The position numbers and the translations under genes were made by a program. DNA of 64,000 bases from Owenia fusiformis (Eukaryota > Annelida > Polychaeta > Sabellida > Oweniidae), in NCBI GenBank assembly GCA_903813345.2, contig CAIIXF020000009.1:2914001-2978000 (forward strand). The letters run 5' to 3'. Below are positions 50,501 to 61,000 of this stretch, in pieces. The number at the start of each line of letters is the position of its first letter. The stretch's first letter is position 1. A model generated the notes under the pieces. That model was not told the origin of the DNA. It searched no databases and saw only the letters and a list, made by a program, of their open reading frames with translations.

Positions 50501-51055
50501 TATGTGAATACTATAAGTATGGCACACTATCTAATGGCACTTTTGGTAGAAGGTAGCCATTTTTCAAAATGGCCGCCATTTTAACGTATTTTACTATAAC
50601 TCGAAAAATAGTGGAGCGATTTTGTTCATATTTGGTATGTGAGTACTATAGGCATGGCACACTGTCTAATGACACTTTTGGTAGAAGGTGGCCATTTTGA
50701 AAAATGGCTGCCATTTTTGCTATATACTTTGTTTGTAAATATGCCAGCCTTGGCTGTTCGATGGGATTTGCTACGCTTTGGCGTTGCTGTTGTCTAGTTC
50801 AGGCTTGACGTCCCTTTTCGTGATAAAGGCATATGGCTTTACAAAACACAGGGTTATGGATTCCGGATGTGTGATAAATTAGGCTCAAAGCTGTCATTTG
50901 ATTATGGCACCTCGATAAAGGAGGAAGAATACGTTGAACCCAGTCCTCTTCAGAAGCGCATGCGATTCACAGAGAGAACAACGTTAACCCCTGTGAAAAG
51001 AGAGCTTAGCTTTTCATATGATGAAATCGAAGATGTAATAATATTTATTGATTAA
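41501..51055 (+). CDS. Putative small zinc-finger gene inside the DNA element (exons inferred)
   Basis: Three exon-like pieces. First, 41501-41513: ATGGCTCAAAAAG followed by donor GTAATA, 37 nt inside the left inverted repeat. Second, from 49855 after acceptor TTTCAG: joined at phase 1 it reads MAQKVPRNKCHEC..., a C-x2-C-x12-H-x4-H finger (CHECTF...EHFKRDH). Its frame then runs into a repeat insertion near 49933 and stops at about 49978, so its natural end is lost or unclear. Third, 50852-51055 after ACAG: 68 codons, acidic, with SIKEEEYVEPSP, ending in TAA with AATAAA at about 51058. The LTR retrotransposon occupies the first intron. Joining is by phase and context only. The product could be a DNA-binding accessory protein or a captured host fragment. 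Confidence 0.35.
41729..43882 (+). repeat. 5' LTR, 2,154 bp
   Basis: Identical by eye to 47382-49535, with a constant offset of 5,653 and no indels. The middle (42400-43600) is a degenerate array of CTCCGAG-type words, including two 56-bp units near 42735-42845 and a tandem pair of about 153 bp (from 43175 and 43328). TATAAAA at about 43717 is a plausible promoter, about 165 bp before the LTR end. Confidence 0.9.
43884..43901 (+). other. Primer binding site, complementary to tRNA-Leu 3' end
   Basis: TGGTGGCAGCGGTGGGAT begins one base after the 5' LTR. It is complementary to ATCCCACCGCTGCCA followed by CCA, the 3' end known for animal tRNA-Leu with a GGTAGCG-type acceptor stem. Confidence 0.8.
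43918..47190 (+). CDS. Gag-protease polyprotein of the LTR retrotransposon
   Basis: 1,090 codons, intact. The ATG is 17 nt after the primer site in a strong context (AAG-ATG-G). Residues 1-490 are a low-complexity Arg/Glu/Pro/Gln-rich region with a likely coiled coil near 160-230. About 500-680 is a retrotransposon Gag capsid-like domain (LFDGKTPWLDYKAHF, LRGDAQQLVQELEE, LTKRFGPG). Two zinc knuckles of C-x2-C-x4-H-x4-C follow at about 725-756 (CRRCGEEGHIVRRC, CYNCSEPGHLSIDC), which bind the RNA genome. An aspartic protease follows with catalytic L-V-D-T-G-S at about 807-812 and ILGTDYL at about 879. About 180 basic, Arg/Ser-rich residues end the protein in place of reverse transcriptase. The frame closes 191 nt before the 3' LTR. 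Confidence 0.9.
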   Translation: MAEMSQKLERTPEKRGQENSKLTEMMMTGSRGKREQEEAVRTTPPVDKFQLESTVLFKGDGLAPYVHAGDDTIPLDPDDPRAERTPERRFQQLPTERQMRMHPGLEGTTGYWSSTQLQRDVRTPPGLGREFGEGARLRHRGQYPLTSTLIPERQKDEQILLERQLDSTQSQVMAIQGSLGTLRSDVGRRLQVQSEEMVSLHVELGKLANVVNQGQEEAKKSREGMEAFLKEMNATLGQMSQAPPPVSRMVNPSRVEMVGDPRSALLTQPERSPREMFNRAGMPPYSPRFHLEPDVQMQQPRWSQDEESRLFPEATMPLEPNREFQKSNSGGLTDEFGYKQRMPAAEVDPHSITRWSRDVDLQRDRSALSPKTRGHEAPQLTRLDPNQLPRMSGEEPLTGQWSQQGARLPPEPYVEAEPEKLNVSNTHRRATTGGLQQEPTTSHRVEVPPESLRAHPTAEERRAESSNSNHEQAMVKLAEKAMDMCGKALESAQQGRKTKIKPTQLFDGKTPWLDYKAHFQNCIESNRWNDEEKRQNLTNQLRGDAQQLVQELEEGHTYGDLLEALTKRFGPGDKASMYEAELNTRVRKPKESLQSLGQSIRRLAALAFPEMPRSSQDRLARRSFENAITDDEVRAAVHRRDPKSLDQAIEEAQKEEAYQESERIRRGLKPKQLNHHISVVTSDPVEEKLFKMMEDMKAEMMKEIDDALQLFKEQREPRAPRTITCRRCGEEGHIVRRCPLVTCYNCSEPGHLSIDCPKPKKSGDAPGIHPVCFLDARGRAVEDPKRAESAQKIVAVVELCGAPVKCLVDTGSAVSLMSLHSFNRINYQKRPQLKPAKDVLVQADGSPIAVYGSCFMEVKLDGRKTSLEIVVAEISQDGILGTDYLLASKAEIHYGSLQMSFHDSNREGIQSCSSSREERSKEPRTFVIPFQNRRKRRRRKQKKDDPTNLEAGDITRLQNRKKSEDDSLDVKSRDASNRPKVGAEEPRVLVDSRERPTLLEKGRSSRGARRSSGSELTRERRAYKPRGASSEQREERLHYRARPRCQRKQPTYLPVCCVGRDKMNWRKVDSSEEPMRLPQVRDRGATTEAQ
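47373..47381 (+). other. Polypurine tract
   Basis: AGGGGGGAG directly abuts the 3' LTR start; expected plus-strand primer. Confidence 0.8.
47382..49535 (+). repeat. 3' LTR, 2,154 bp
   Basis: Direct copy of 41729-43882. Followed by ATAT, matching the four bases before the 5' LTR. The shared ORF fragments inside both LTRs have the same peptides, which supports near-zero divergence. Confidence 0.9.
49949..50767. mobile_element. Repeat-bearing insertion with 12-bp inverted ends
   Basis: ATCCCATCGAAC at the left, GTTCGATGGGAT at the right. Inside are three tandem units of about 135 bp (from 50328, 50466 and 50601), each holding TTGTTCATATTTGGTATGTG-like sequence and a GGCCATTTT/AAAATGGCC hairpin, preceded by a CGTACGTACGTACGT run. 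It appears to have disrupted the zinc-finger exon. Confidence 0.55.
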
Positions 51056-51841
51056 AAATAAAAATATAAACTAAATATATGCAAACTACAGGGTGTTCGG
51101 AAAGTAAAGATCTAAATACTCTAATTTTAAGAGATTTAGGATTTTCGCAATGAAATTGCTACAGATTGTAGAGGAACATTACAATGTGTCTACCAAATCT
51201 CATCGCACATAGTCTAAACCTGTAATGATTCCCTAATTCAACCTTAACAAGTATCTCTTAATACGTTTAATTAATGATGATAATTTAGATAGTATCACTC
51301 AAGCAACTTCTTCCACTGTCCTCATCCACTCTGATGATTTGTTGGAAATCTATAAAGTTTACGGAGCTGTTCCACACTTAAAAATGGTTCATTGTGTTCT
51401 ACAAGTCAGAAACGTTCCAGTAACACAAGTCAGAAACGTTCCAATAACAAGTCAACATCATTAACTGGAATATTTAGGTCAAGTCCAAATGGTTAAATCT
51501 AAAAAATATTCTTTCGACAATTGCTACTCATTTAAACCATTTTAAATCATGATTTTCGTTCACAATGTGGCTACTTTCATTACGAATCGATGTATTCATT
51601 GGATACAAGGCAGGCTGGTGATTATAAGGCAAAATAGGTAAAAACACTGGCAGAATCGCTCGCATCCCGAAATAACAAGACTACAGCAAACGGTTCGTAC
51701 AAAAAAGTCGTTTGCGGGTGCCTGAAGATAGGGTATATAGTATGGTAAGTTATCTAATTGTAAATATTTACATAAAGTGAAGTGAAAGCAATTTCATAAC
51801 CAAATTTACAAACCTACCTCTACTATTTTTCCATAAATCAG

Positions 51842-51903
51842 GTCCAAATGGTTATGAAAAACAAGTCCGGAACGATTTACGTTGGGTAGTATCGGAGACC
51901 GTG
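51842..51903. repeat. Right 62-bp terminal inverted repeat
   Basis: Exact inverse of 41402-41463; outer flank CTTTA. Confidence 0.85.
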
Positions 51904-52436
51904 CTTTAGTACTACCCTACGTGCAGAGTCTAGTTATAAACTACTGGAGACTACGCTCTCTTTTAAGACAATGCAAAGGGTGCCTTAGAACACGGGCGCT
52001 TTTAACAATGCACCTGTGTTTAATTAAGTTCCGAGTATATAGTAATGGCAAGCACTTGCAATTGCATGTTTACCCATGTGTTCAAAATCTGTTTACAGTG
52101 GATTCCGTGCAATACATTTTATTCAATCAGTATTTTGGTTGTTTCCTTTATAGGGCCAGTGCAATTATTTATTCCCGGCTGATAAATTATTCTGTTTAAA
52201 ACAAAATAAAAAGGGCCCGCGCGGTTCCTCATTTCCATTTACACTTTATTGTTGCAAAATCATAGTGAATCACATACTAGCTCCTTATATTACATTACAA
52301 CTTTGCTCATGTATCTTAACTTATTCAAAAATTGAAACATTACTCTTTTAATATATCTACAAATTATGGAGAACTGCTTGACATAACACGTGAGTCATAT
52401 TTTATATCAAATCATTGAAAACCGACTCATCTCAGA

Positions 52437-52950
52437 ACGGTTCCTAGTCAACTCGGACCCTAGTTAACTCGGACCTTAGTCAACTAGGGCCGCGGACCCT
52501 AGTTAACTCGGACCCCTAGTTAACTCGAACCCTAGTCAACTTGGTATGTATTTTTTAGATTTTTCCTTAGTTTGAGCATTGAAATGAAAAGTAATATATA
52601 AAAACAACATTGATCATATATAATTGTTAGATAAAGCAATGGTTGATAATGGTAAAAAGAAATTTTGACACTTTTGAGTCAACCATTCAGCCTGATTGTA
52701 AAATTATATTCCGGTAGCAATAAATATTTAATAACCAAGAGTCTGATTTTATATGAAACCAGTTAGTTTGTATTACAAAGAAACAGTATTTGACGATAAA
52801 TTAAAATTCTTAATATTTTGCAAGTTAATTGCTTTCACCTCTAAAATAGCAAAATACCTCTGATTTATAATTTATAACTGGGTCCGAGTTAACTAGGGTC
52901 CAAGTTGACTAGGGTCCGAGTTAACTAGGGTCCGAGTTGACCAGATACCC
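52437..52950. mobile_element. Element with tandem CTAGTTAACTCGGACC subterminal repeats
   Basis: Five to six 16-18 bp units at 52443-52545 (GGACCCTAGTTAACTC) and four inverted units at 52880-52945 (GAGTTAACTAGGGTCC). The body of about 330 bp is AT-rich. The inverted clusters act like the ends of a MITE. Confidence 0.65.
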
Positions 52951-53355
52951 CCAGAACGACACATCCATTGATAAAAGAGCAACCCAATAGTAGCTTTTAT
53001 TTTCGTGACCTGCAGAAGTTGAAAAGTACTTGATGTGGGCTCTGGAAAAAACTCACACGAAATAATATTTAGTTTTTACAATGTACCTTGGCCTAATATG
53101 GACTTTTGTTATAAACGCCTGTGTGTCCCAGACAGCTAGCCGCGTGTGACTGACATATTAATGTCACTCCATAGCATCCAGACTAATTTACATATTATAC
53201 AGTGTATAAAAATCGCTTCAACTCGGATCATTATGCCTAGTTACTTTATAATTCTCTTATCTATCCCTCATGGCTCGGAGTATTCAGAAAAATAACGTGC
53301 ATAACTCATTTAATTTCTAATCGGTTAAATTGTTGTCTTGCTCTTGTATAATGCT

Positions 53356-54046
53356 GATACACTCTATGAGGACTGTGCTATACGAAATGCGGTGCGGATA
53401 TCATTTGCGCAAGGTGCGGATAGAAACGGTCTTTTTTAATTTAATTTCGTGATATTTCACCAACTTAGGCATGTTGGGTACTCAATTATATTCATACATG
53501 TGAACAGGTTCCCCAATAAAAAGGAAATTGTGTAAATAGGTGTGTGGTTCATTCTATAGCGACACATCAAGCAATAACACTCTCTCCAAAGCAAATAATT
53601 TGAAATTGCAACTGTTTTACAGCGTAATCAGCATTCATTCAATGTTGCTGATCCAGATCCAAATGACCTATCAATACAAATTGTATTTGCATTTTGAAAG
53701 TTGAACGGTTTCTGTGTAAGTTTATGACTTTCAAAATGAAAAAAGGGCTGTAAACTGTGTGATAAAACCAATTTCAAATTCTTTGCTATGAAGCAAGGGT
53801 GAATGCATAGTTCATCGTTAAAGAATTGATAATACGACTATAGACAACATTTCCATCTTATTGAGCATCCTGTACAAATGGATGACTATAATTGAGTACC
53901 CAACATGTCTTAGTTTATGAAATATCACAAATTCAAATTCAAAAATGACCGTTAATATCCGCACCTTGCGCAAATAATATCCGCACCGCTTGTTTGCGTA
54001 TAGCACAGTCTGTATAGGGTTTGATATATACCTCATAGTGTCACTT
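53356..54046. mobile_element. Foldback MITE with TGCGGATAT arms
   Basis: GACTGTGCTATACG and GGTGCGGATATCATTTGCGC at the left match, inverted, GCGCAAATAATATCCGCACC and CGTATAGCACAGTC at the right. Inner arms share GAGTACCCAACATG. About 20 bp is inserted near the right tip (54015-54033). Confidence 0.65.
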
Positions 54047-55036
54047 TGTAACGTGTAGCTTTTTATGTACATCTTTTTTCGTAATATGTAAAAAGATAAA
54101 ATACCGCTCCAGTGATTGTCCCGACACGACGTGTTGTCCCCATTAATTATCATAGCGATGCACAAAGAACATTCTGTGTCAGATAGTTACAAAAAAGTGT
54201 AAATTAACTTGGACGTATTCTAGTTAAAAGGGCTTTCACCATTTCACTCACATAAGTCATGGTGACAAATCGCTCCAAAGCAGTGAATAGGAGCCTGTTT
54301 CTCGTAAACATCGTCAATTGCGATTCGCGGATTGGCGATTTTTGATTTCTACGATGATTTCCAGTGTCCACGATTTTACAAATGCGTTAAATTTCTCGAA
54401 GCACCTCGTCTTATACCTATATTTGATGCTGCATATTTATTTAGATTTAGGGAAGCTATGGCCGCCATCGGTTACCGTGGATCAATATCCCAGATGCGAG
54501 TAGAAATAATCTTGATTTACGTCATTTAAAATTCACAATTCAGTCAAACTGATATCATATTTGGAATCTACATGTAAAATTTCATTTAGAAATGAGGTTT
54601 TGAAAAGAGTTTATCAACTTAAAAAATTTAATTTTCTTTGAAAATGTGACTTCTAGGTCGGGGAGATTCCCCATAGACCCCATGTTGTAAAACCCCAAAA
54701 AGTGAAATATCTTTTCTTGTGTTGAACAGATAATATTTTCTTTTACTGGACATATTTTTATTTGTATAACTATCAGATACATAAAGGTAATATGAAAAAT
54801 GAACCACTAAAACTAATGCATATTCAAGTTTAAGGGAATTTTGTAATACCCTGCCATGTTAATTCCCCCGAATCAGCCACCTGGTGGCGAAACTGTTAAC
54901 TACTTACTCGCACCTGAGTAATTGTGACTGGGGCATTTTGTCGGATATTGCACTGAGTAACAGAAATGACGATCTCAATAGACTATTGCCCTCTTTCTAC
55001 ATGTTACTTGCTGGCCAAATTTGAGTATTAATGCCT

Positions 55037-55163
55037 CGATCACATTTCATCGACGGCATCCGTACGGCGACCGTTATATAGGGATAAGCAGTACGATGTA
55101 CATTATCTATATCGATTTTGTGAAGCTACGGGGCCCCGTACTCCTGTCGAAGAGCAAATGTGA
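55037..55163. mobile_element. Short palindromic MITE, TCACATTTG family, copy 2
   Basis: Begins ATCACATTTCATCGACGGC and ends GAAGAGCAAATGTGAC. Relative of 3352-3486. Confidence 0.6.
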
Positions 55164-55735
55164 CCCAGGAAAATAGTTCTCTCTGTAGTAACGTGCCTTG
55201 AATAAGTTTGGCAATCGGAAACAAAAATTCCAAAGCCCATTTGAGCTTGATCATGTCTGAATCCCTCGATTCGAATGGACAGAAAAGTGTAATTGTGGCC
55301 ATGGGGATGGTGCATTTGTTATAATCACAAAACACGACCTAGCCTCAACATGTGGTCAAATATGTGACTTCCGGATGCCAACACGATTTCGGAAGGGAGG
55401 GTAGAACAATTTATATTTGTTGTTCAGGTTTCCGTACATGCTGACCAATTCTGCTTCAACACCACATATGTGATCATGCAGTTACCCGTTAGGACAATAT
55501 TAGGCCTAATTGGCGAAGGACAAGCTACACAGTAGGGAGGTTAAGCTACACGTATGGAGAAAACATGTACGTGAATGTGAAAAATTGTAGATCTCTAATG
55601 ATTAATTCTCCCCTTCCTAGTATCAACTTGCTCAACTAAAGATGAATGGATAATTTAAATAGCTGTAATTAGGTCATTGGAAAAATAATTGAGAGGGGGT
55701 AGTAATCCCATGGATCATAATATTACACAGGCCCG

Positions 55736-55928
55736 TAGACAGGGGGGGTTCGGGGGGTTCGGGCGAACCCCCCCCCCTGGCCAAAATTTCTTTCAAAATC
55801 ATGCAGTTTTTCACCATTCTTACTAATTTTTGAGTGATTTTTGGCCATATTTGCCAAAGTGAACCCCCCCCTAGAATTTTTTAGAAAAACGAACCCCCCC
55901 TTGGAAAATTCTGGCTACGGGCCTGTTA
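55736..55928. mobile_element. Poly-C-bearing GGCCCGTAG-type MITE
   Basis: CAGGCCCGTAGACAGG at the left is inverted as TGGCTACGGGCCTG at the right. It contains several G or C runs of seven or more. A partial relative lies at 36000-36098. Confidence 0.6.
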
Positions 55929-55971
55929 CACGTTTACGTATACGTTCTCTTGGACGAGTAGCTCGAAGCTC

Positions 55972-56853
55972 CCATCGGACTTGCGAAGCAGCCACAATTA
56001 AATACGCCATCTTTTATACATGAGGTGAAATAAATCTAGATCAGCACACAATACTCACAGTGCACTTACCAAGAATTATCACATGTAGCATGTTGTGTTA
56101 ATCTGTATTGCCCATTTTTACAAACAAGATGCGCATGCTTAACTAAAAATGGAATAACAAATGGGAAAATTAAAAAATTGAATTTTGTCAAAAGGATTAA
56201 TATTTGCAATTAAGAACCCTTATAGTGCACTGATGCAGTATTGTCAAAAATACAAGCATCGTGTAGATGACCCCATTGTGCTCAGCAGTAATGGAACATA
56301 TTTTCCTTACGCATGGGCCGTCGATGGTGTTATTTATCCTTCAAGTAAATCTAGACGAAAATATGCCAAAAGTAGCTTTAGATGCACTACCGAGACAATC
56401 GACCCGAATGGACGACACATCTACAGCTTGGACACGAAAATTCACTAATCGTTGACTGTGATAAAGGAAGGACAGTCGTTGCAGGCATTATGATGAGAGA
56501 AGCTAGATCCAGTTGTACAAAATATAGTATTGTTAGCATAGGTAAGTGTGTCTGTATAAAGTGTTTACTGTCAAAAACTTGAGATATACTATTTAAACTA
56601 CTCCAGTCGGACTTGCTCAGCAGCCACAATTAAATACGCCATCTTTTTTACATGAGGTGAAGTAAATCTAGATCAGCACACAATAATCATACCAAGAATT
56701 TTCACATGTAAGCATGTTGTGTGTTAATCTTATAAACAGGATACATGCGAATGCTAATGGATGACAACCATTATGATTTTATTCAGTAAGTTTACACATG
56801 GAATAATTAAAAATGAAATAACACATGAAAAAATTTGAATTTTGTCAAAAGGA
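55972..56853. repeat. Local direct duplication upstream of ADAR
   Basis: GCAGCCACAATTAAATACGC and the following 200 bp or so (55990-56205) recur at 56620-56853, ending with GAATTTTGTCAAAAGGA in both. The duplicated ADAR exon fragment lies between the copies. Confidence 0.6.
56207..56541 (+). pseudogene. Decayed duplicate of an ADAR exon (third dsRBD region)
   Basis: Aligns with 59070-59481 of the intact exon: ATGACCCCATTGTG, TCGATGGTGTTATTTATCC and GACTGTGATAAAGGAAGGAC are shared. Deletions after the RRK codons and of about 70 nt after GACGACACATCT break the frame. The donor GGTAAGTG is kept. No acceptor or neighbouring ADAR exons flank it, so it is probably silent, though it could be spliced as a cryptic exon. 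Confidence 0.75.
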
Positions 56854-56859
56854 CGATTT

Positions 56860-58079
56860 TTGTCAACGTTTTAAAACACTCAATGAATGTGTCCATTTTC
56901 ATTTCTTTTTGGCCACATCCGGGATATCACAATCTAGCCCTACATCCACCACACTCAAGATTCTCCAGGGATAAATCTAAATCCCATCGTCTACTCTAAT
57001 TTTATGGCTTCTCGTATATATAGCTAGGTCAATATAATAACCTGTTTGTTTGTTTTAACCTGATAAAATTAAGTGGGTCCAAAGTTAAAATGTCGTATTT
57101 TAATACTGCGATATATGCACTTCAATTTTCAGCTTTCACGTATGACTATCCCATTTGTGCCTACTTCTAAATTTAGCCATAAGTTTGGTTTCCAAAGAGG
57201 AAACTTTGATTCAAATGTAGTCACTTTCGTTTTCTTGACCGATTCGTGATGGGGAAAGTTATCGCTAATGAAACGAAACTGATTTGATTCTGCTAAACAC
57301 ATTTGCTGAGGAAGTCATCCCCGAGGCAACATCAGGGGGTAAGAACTTAACTGAATTATTGTATACTATTAAACATGTGGAATAAGGGTATCGCATTTCT
57401 TGGATATTAACTTTTTGAATCATCTGTTTTTAGAGAAGACACCAAATAAGACATAAACACGCCTACATATGTGTATGTTTATACCATATACGAGCTTGTT
57501 ACTCTTCATGTAGGTAATGTTATATGTAGGGATGGTGTAACAGTTGTTCATCAAATGGAGGTCGGCAAAAATCATACAAATTGATTCAAGGGTTTCTTAT
57601 ACCTATTTAGGTTTACCATTCTGGAAACCCACATAGAACCATTTTCAATCACAAAAATATAAAGTGTTCCCACGTATGCATGAACAAGTGGTTTTTCAAA
57701 CATTTAATCAAAAGTAATACGTCTCTATACAAGTCGATCATCTCTATTTTCCTTAATTCACTACAACACTTGATTAATTTGTAATTGCAGATCAAATACC
57801 ATCAGACTGACATAAAGGAAAACATTGATAAATCAAATTGACACGTTGAATTACTATATCGTAATGAGCACGTTGGATTGACTGAACTAGAAATGCATTG
57901 AGAGCCCATTCAGATGTTCCTGGAGAAAGTCAGATGATAACCTACAATTGTTTAGACCCAACCAATCTGCATGACTTCAGTCCATTCAAAGAGCCATTTT
58001 ACAGCCAGCCACATTGATAGGCATCCAGTAATTCATATAGTTAAAATCCACTAACTGCATATCCAATCAGAAAACCAAG
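56860..58079. other. 5' flank of the ADAR gene
   Basis: AT-rich, no exon or repeat recognised. An in-frame TAG upstream of 58080 supports that ATG as the first. The promoter and any non-coding first exon are not resolved. Confidence 0.4.
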
Positions 58080-61000
58080 ATGTCCATTACGAACTACAAA
58101 GGCCGATTGAACGAGCTGACACAAAAAAGAGGGAAGTCGCCACCTCAGTATAAAGTGCAATCAAAGGAAGGGATGGACCATTGTCCTTACTTTGTGGTGA
58201 ATGTCTACATTGGCGGTAAGTCTTTGATAGATCGATGAAACATTACTTCGTTAACATTTTCATCTATAAGTTGTGAATCACTGAATGTAATATGGATAAT
58301 GCAGCCTTTAGAATAACCGTATGACTATTCCCATTTGCATCTTTGTTCTGGAAATCAATATATTGAAATATTTTATTAAAATAAGAACACTTGTTGCATG
58401 CTAGACAGGCTAGACTGGCTAGACAGCAACAATGCTCACTTGAAATGTTTTCTTCAAAATTACATACAAAGTAAAGTTTCGTTTATGGTATACGTGTAGC
58501 GAGTTTCATTTGAATTTGTCGATGTGTATCTAAATTGAAAATATATATTGCATTATCACAAATACAATATACATGGATATAGTTAAACAGTCTAGGACTT
58601 CGTTAGCATGAATTTCATAAATCAATTTTCGAATTCTACGTATATTTCAGATCAATTATTCGGGACTGGAAAGGCCACCAAAAAGAAAGATTCCGAGCAG
58701 CAAGCAGCTGCAGAAGCTTTGAAAGCTCTGGGTGTTGATATAGACCTTAACGTAACTCAAGACACGAATGGTGTCAATCCCAACGCTATAAATCCAATCG
58801 GTGAACTACAAGAATACTACCAGGCCAGACATCTTCGTTGTCCAGTGTATGATATAGCTTCTCGTGGTTCTGATCATCTTAAGAAGTTTACAGCAAAAGT
58901 AACGGTAACTATTAACAATGAAGATAAAGAGTATACATCTGGTGGTAATGACTTTAACAAAAAAGACGCGCAGAAGAGCGCAGCGAAAGCTGCTATTGAT
59001 GATATAAAAAAGAAGGGACTTTGGACGAAATGCATTTCAGAAGACAATGATTCCAAGTACCAAGATTTAAGCAAGAACCCTATTAGTGCACTGATGGAGT
59101 ATTGCCAAAAATACAAACATCGTGTAGATGACCCCATTGTCAGGGGAGGCCCTGGAACATATTTTTCCTACGCATGGGTAATCGATGGTGTTATTTATCC
59201 TTCAAGTAAGACGAGACGAAAGGATACCGCCAAAAGCGATTCTGCAAAGCTAGCTTTAGATGCGCTACTGAAACAAGCGACTCGAATGGACGACACATCT
59301 GATACAGCTTCTATCATGACTGATGAAGATAAAATAGAAGCCCTTGTTATGGAGAAATTCAGAAGCTTGGTCCACGAGAATCCACAAATCATTGACTGTG
59401 ATAAAGGAAGGACAGTAGTCGCAGGCATTATAATGAGAGAAGTGAGATCAAATTGTACAATAGATAGTGTCGTTAGCATTGGTAAGTGTGTCTAGTGTTT
59501 TTCGCAGGCAACATAAAATAAAGGTTGTTATCAAAAATCGTTTAATCTATTGTGCGCATTTTCCAATGTTCTAACAGCATTATTTTCATATTCACTATTC
59601 CTCAAGTTCTCCCACGGAACCATTATATTATGCATTATATTGTTTGCAAACAGGCACGGGAACAAGATGTATCATGGGAGTTAACCGAAGCTATGAAGGC
59701 CTCACGGTAAACGACTGCCACGCTGAGGTGATAGCAAGACGTGGGTTATTACGATTCTTATATTCCCAGCTGTTCCAGTATTACGGGAGTCAAGGCGCAT
59801 TTTCAAGCAATATATATGAACCAATGAGTCGTAGCAGAAAACTAAAGATCAAGGATACTGTCACATTCCATCTTTATATAAGGTAGTAAGATAAACGATG
59901 CTTTTGAAATAATTCACACACACGACTATGTTTGTAACATATTATTTCTAGTAATATCTAAAAAGCATTCGCGACTGAGTCACATATTAGGTGTCAGATA
60001 TGCTAGCCAGTATCTGTCATGTATTATATTCTTATCTGAACGAAATCTGAACACATATTTCATTATTGCAACTCCATTCAGTTATACCGTAATACATTAG
60101 TCAAGCTGCAAATCTAAACTTTCAATGTATAAACACTTTGCAACCTCATCTGGTTGTATGCGTTTTAAAAGGTTTAAATGACTAATGTATTGTTTCTAAA
60201 AGGTCACGAACCTTTTTCATTATAGTACTGCACCATGTGGAGACTCGAAGACGTTCAGTGTCACTGATCCCGACAAGACCCTCCCTTCTGTAAACCCAAA
60301 GTCTGGTCACAGGCCGCTGTTTGGTCGACCGAACGATGGATGTCTCCGCTATAAGGTGGAGATGGGAGAAGGGGCAGCTCTCATGCTAGAGGGTCTCCCT
60401 ACACCAACCTGGGGTGGTATCATGTCAGGTATATAAAGAAAAATAAATATCCCCCTGATTTATAGCAATTACAAGAACGGCTGTTTTGATGGCTACTTTC
60501 GTGACTTACATAATTAGTGATATCATATTTTTAAAATGACAATGTTCATTCAACACGAAATCGATAGCAACTCCTCGAAAATCACTTACCCGTGTAAACT
60601 TGCAGTTTCAAATAATTAATATTTGATAATCATTACGAAAGGCCAATATTTTCCAGGAGAACGCCTGTTTACAATGTCATGCAGTGACAAGATAGCAAAG
60701 TGGAATGCGCTTGGTCTTCAGGGAGCACTTCTGACCAACTTCATTGAGCCCGTTTATTTAAAATCCATTACAATTGGTGAGCATATTAGGGTACTGACGT
60801 ATGGGTTCATGAACTTGTCATTTTGATAGTAAAATCGTAATGTACAAACAACATTTTATTATAATAACATAGATTGTCCTAACTTAGAAATGCATTAATC
60901 ACCGTGTACGTCATCCTTCAAGATCGGTCCTTCACTGCTTTCATAGCAGATCATAATGTAATGCAATGAATTACTCTTGGGCCAAGGATGCGTGTACGTG

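Larger units (their letters stand above)
41402..51903. mobile_element. DNA element with 62-bp perfect inverted repeats and CTTTA duplication
   Basis: Left repeat 41402-41463 begins CACGGTCTCCGATACTACCC; the right repeat 51842-51903 is its exact inverse (62/62). CTTTA flanks both tips (41397-41401 and 51904-51908). The CAC tip and 5-bp duplication fit the Transib superfamily. No transposase was seen. Without the LTR retrotransposon inserted in it, the element would be about 2.7 kb. It contains the exon-like pieces of a zinc-finger gene and a tandem-repeat insertion (49949-50767). Confidence 0.75.
51904..56206. other. Intergenic region rich in inverted-repeat elements
   Basis: No gene recognised. 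Elements at 52437-52950, 53356-54046, 55037-55163 and 55736-55928 are listed separately; the rest looks unique and AT-rich. Confidence 0.5.

Noticed and set aside
51084-51110. mariner-like end CAGGGTGTTCGGAAAGTAA
   Set aside because: No partner end found nearby; kept only as a possible solo fragment.
41402-51903. RAG1/Transib transposase inside the CAC-ended element
   Set aside because: No reading frame with a transposase core was seen; only end structure and duplication length suggest the superfamily.
54318-54529. Exon-like ORF pair (FYKCVKFLEAPRLIP...)
   Set aside because: No credible acceptor and donor, no recognised family, and overlapping frames are equally open.
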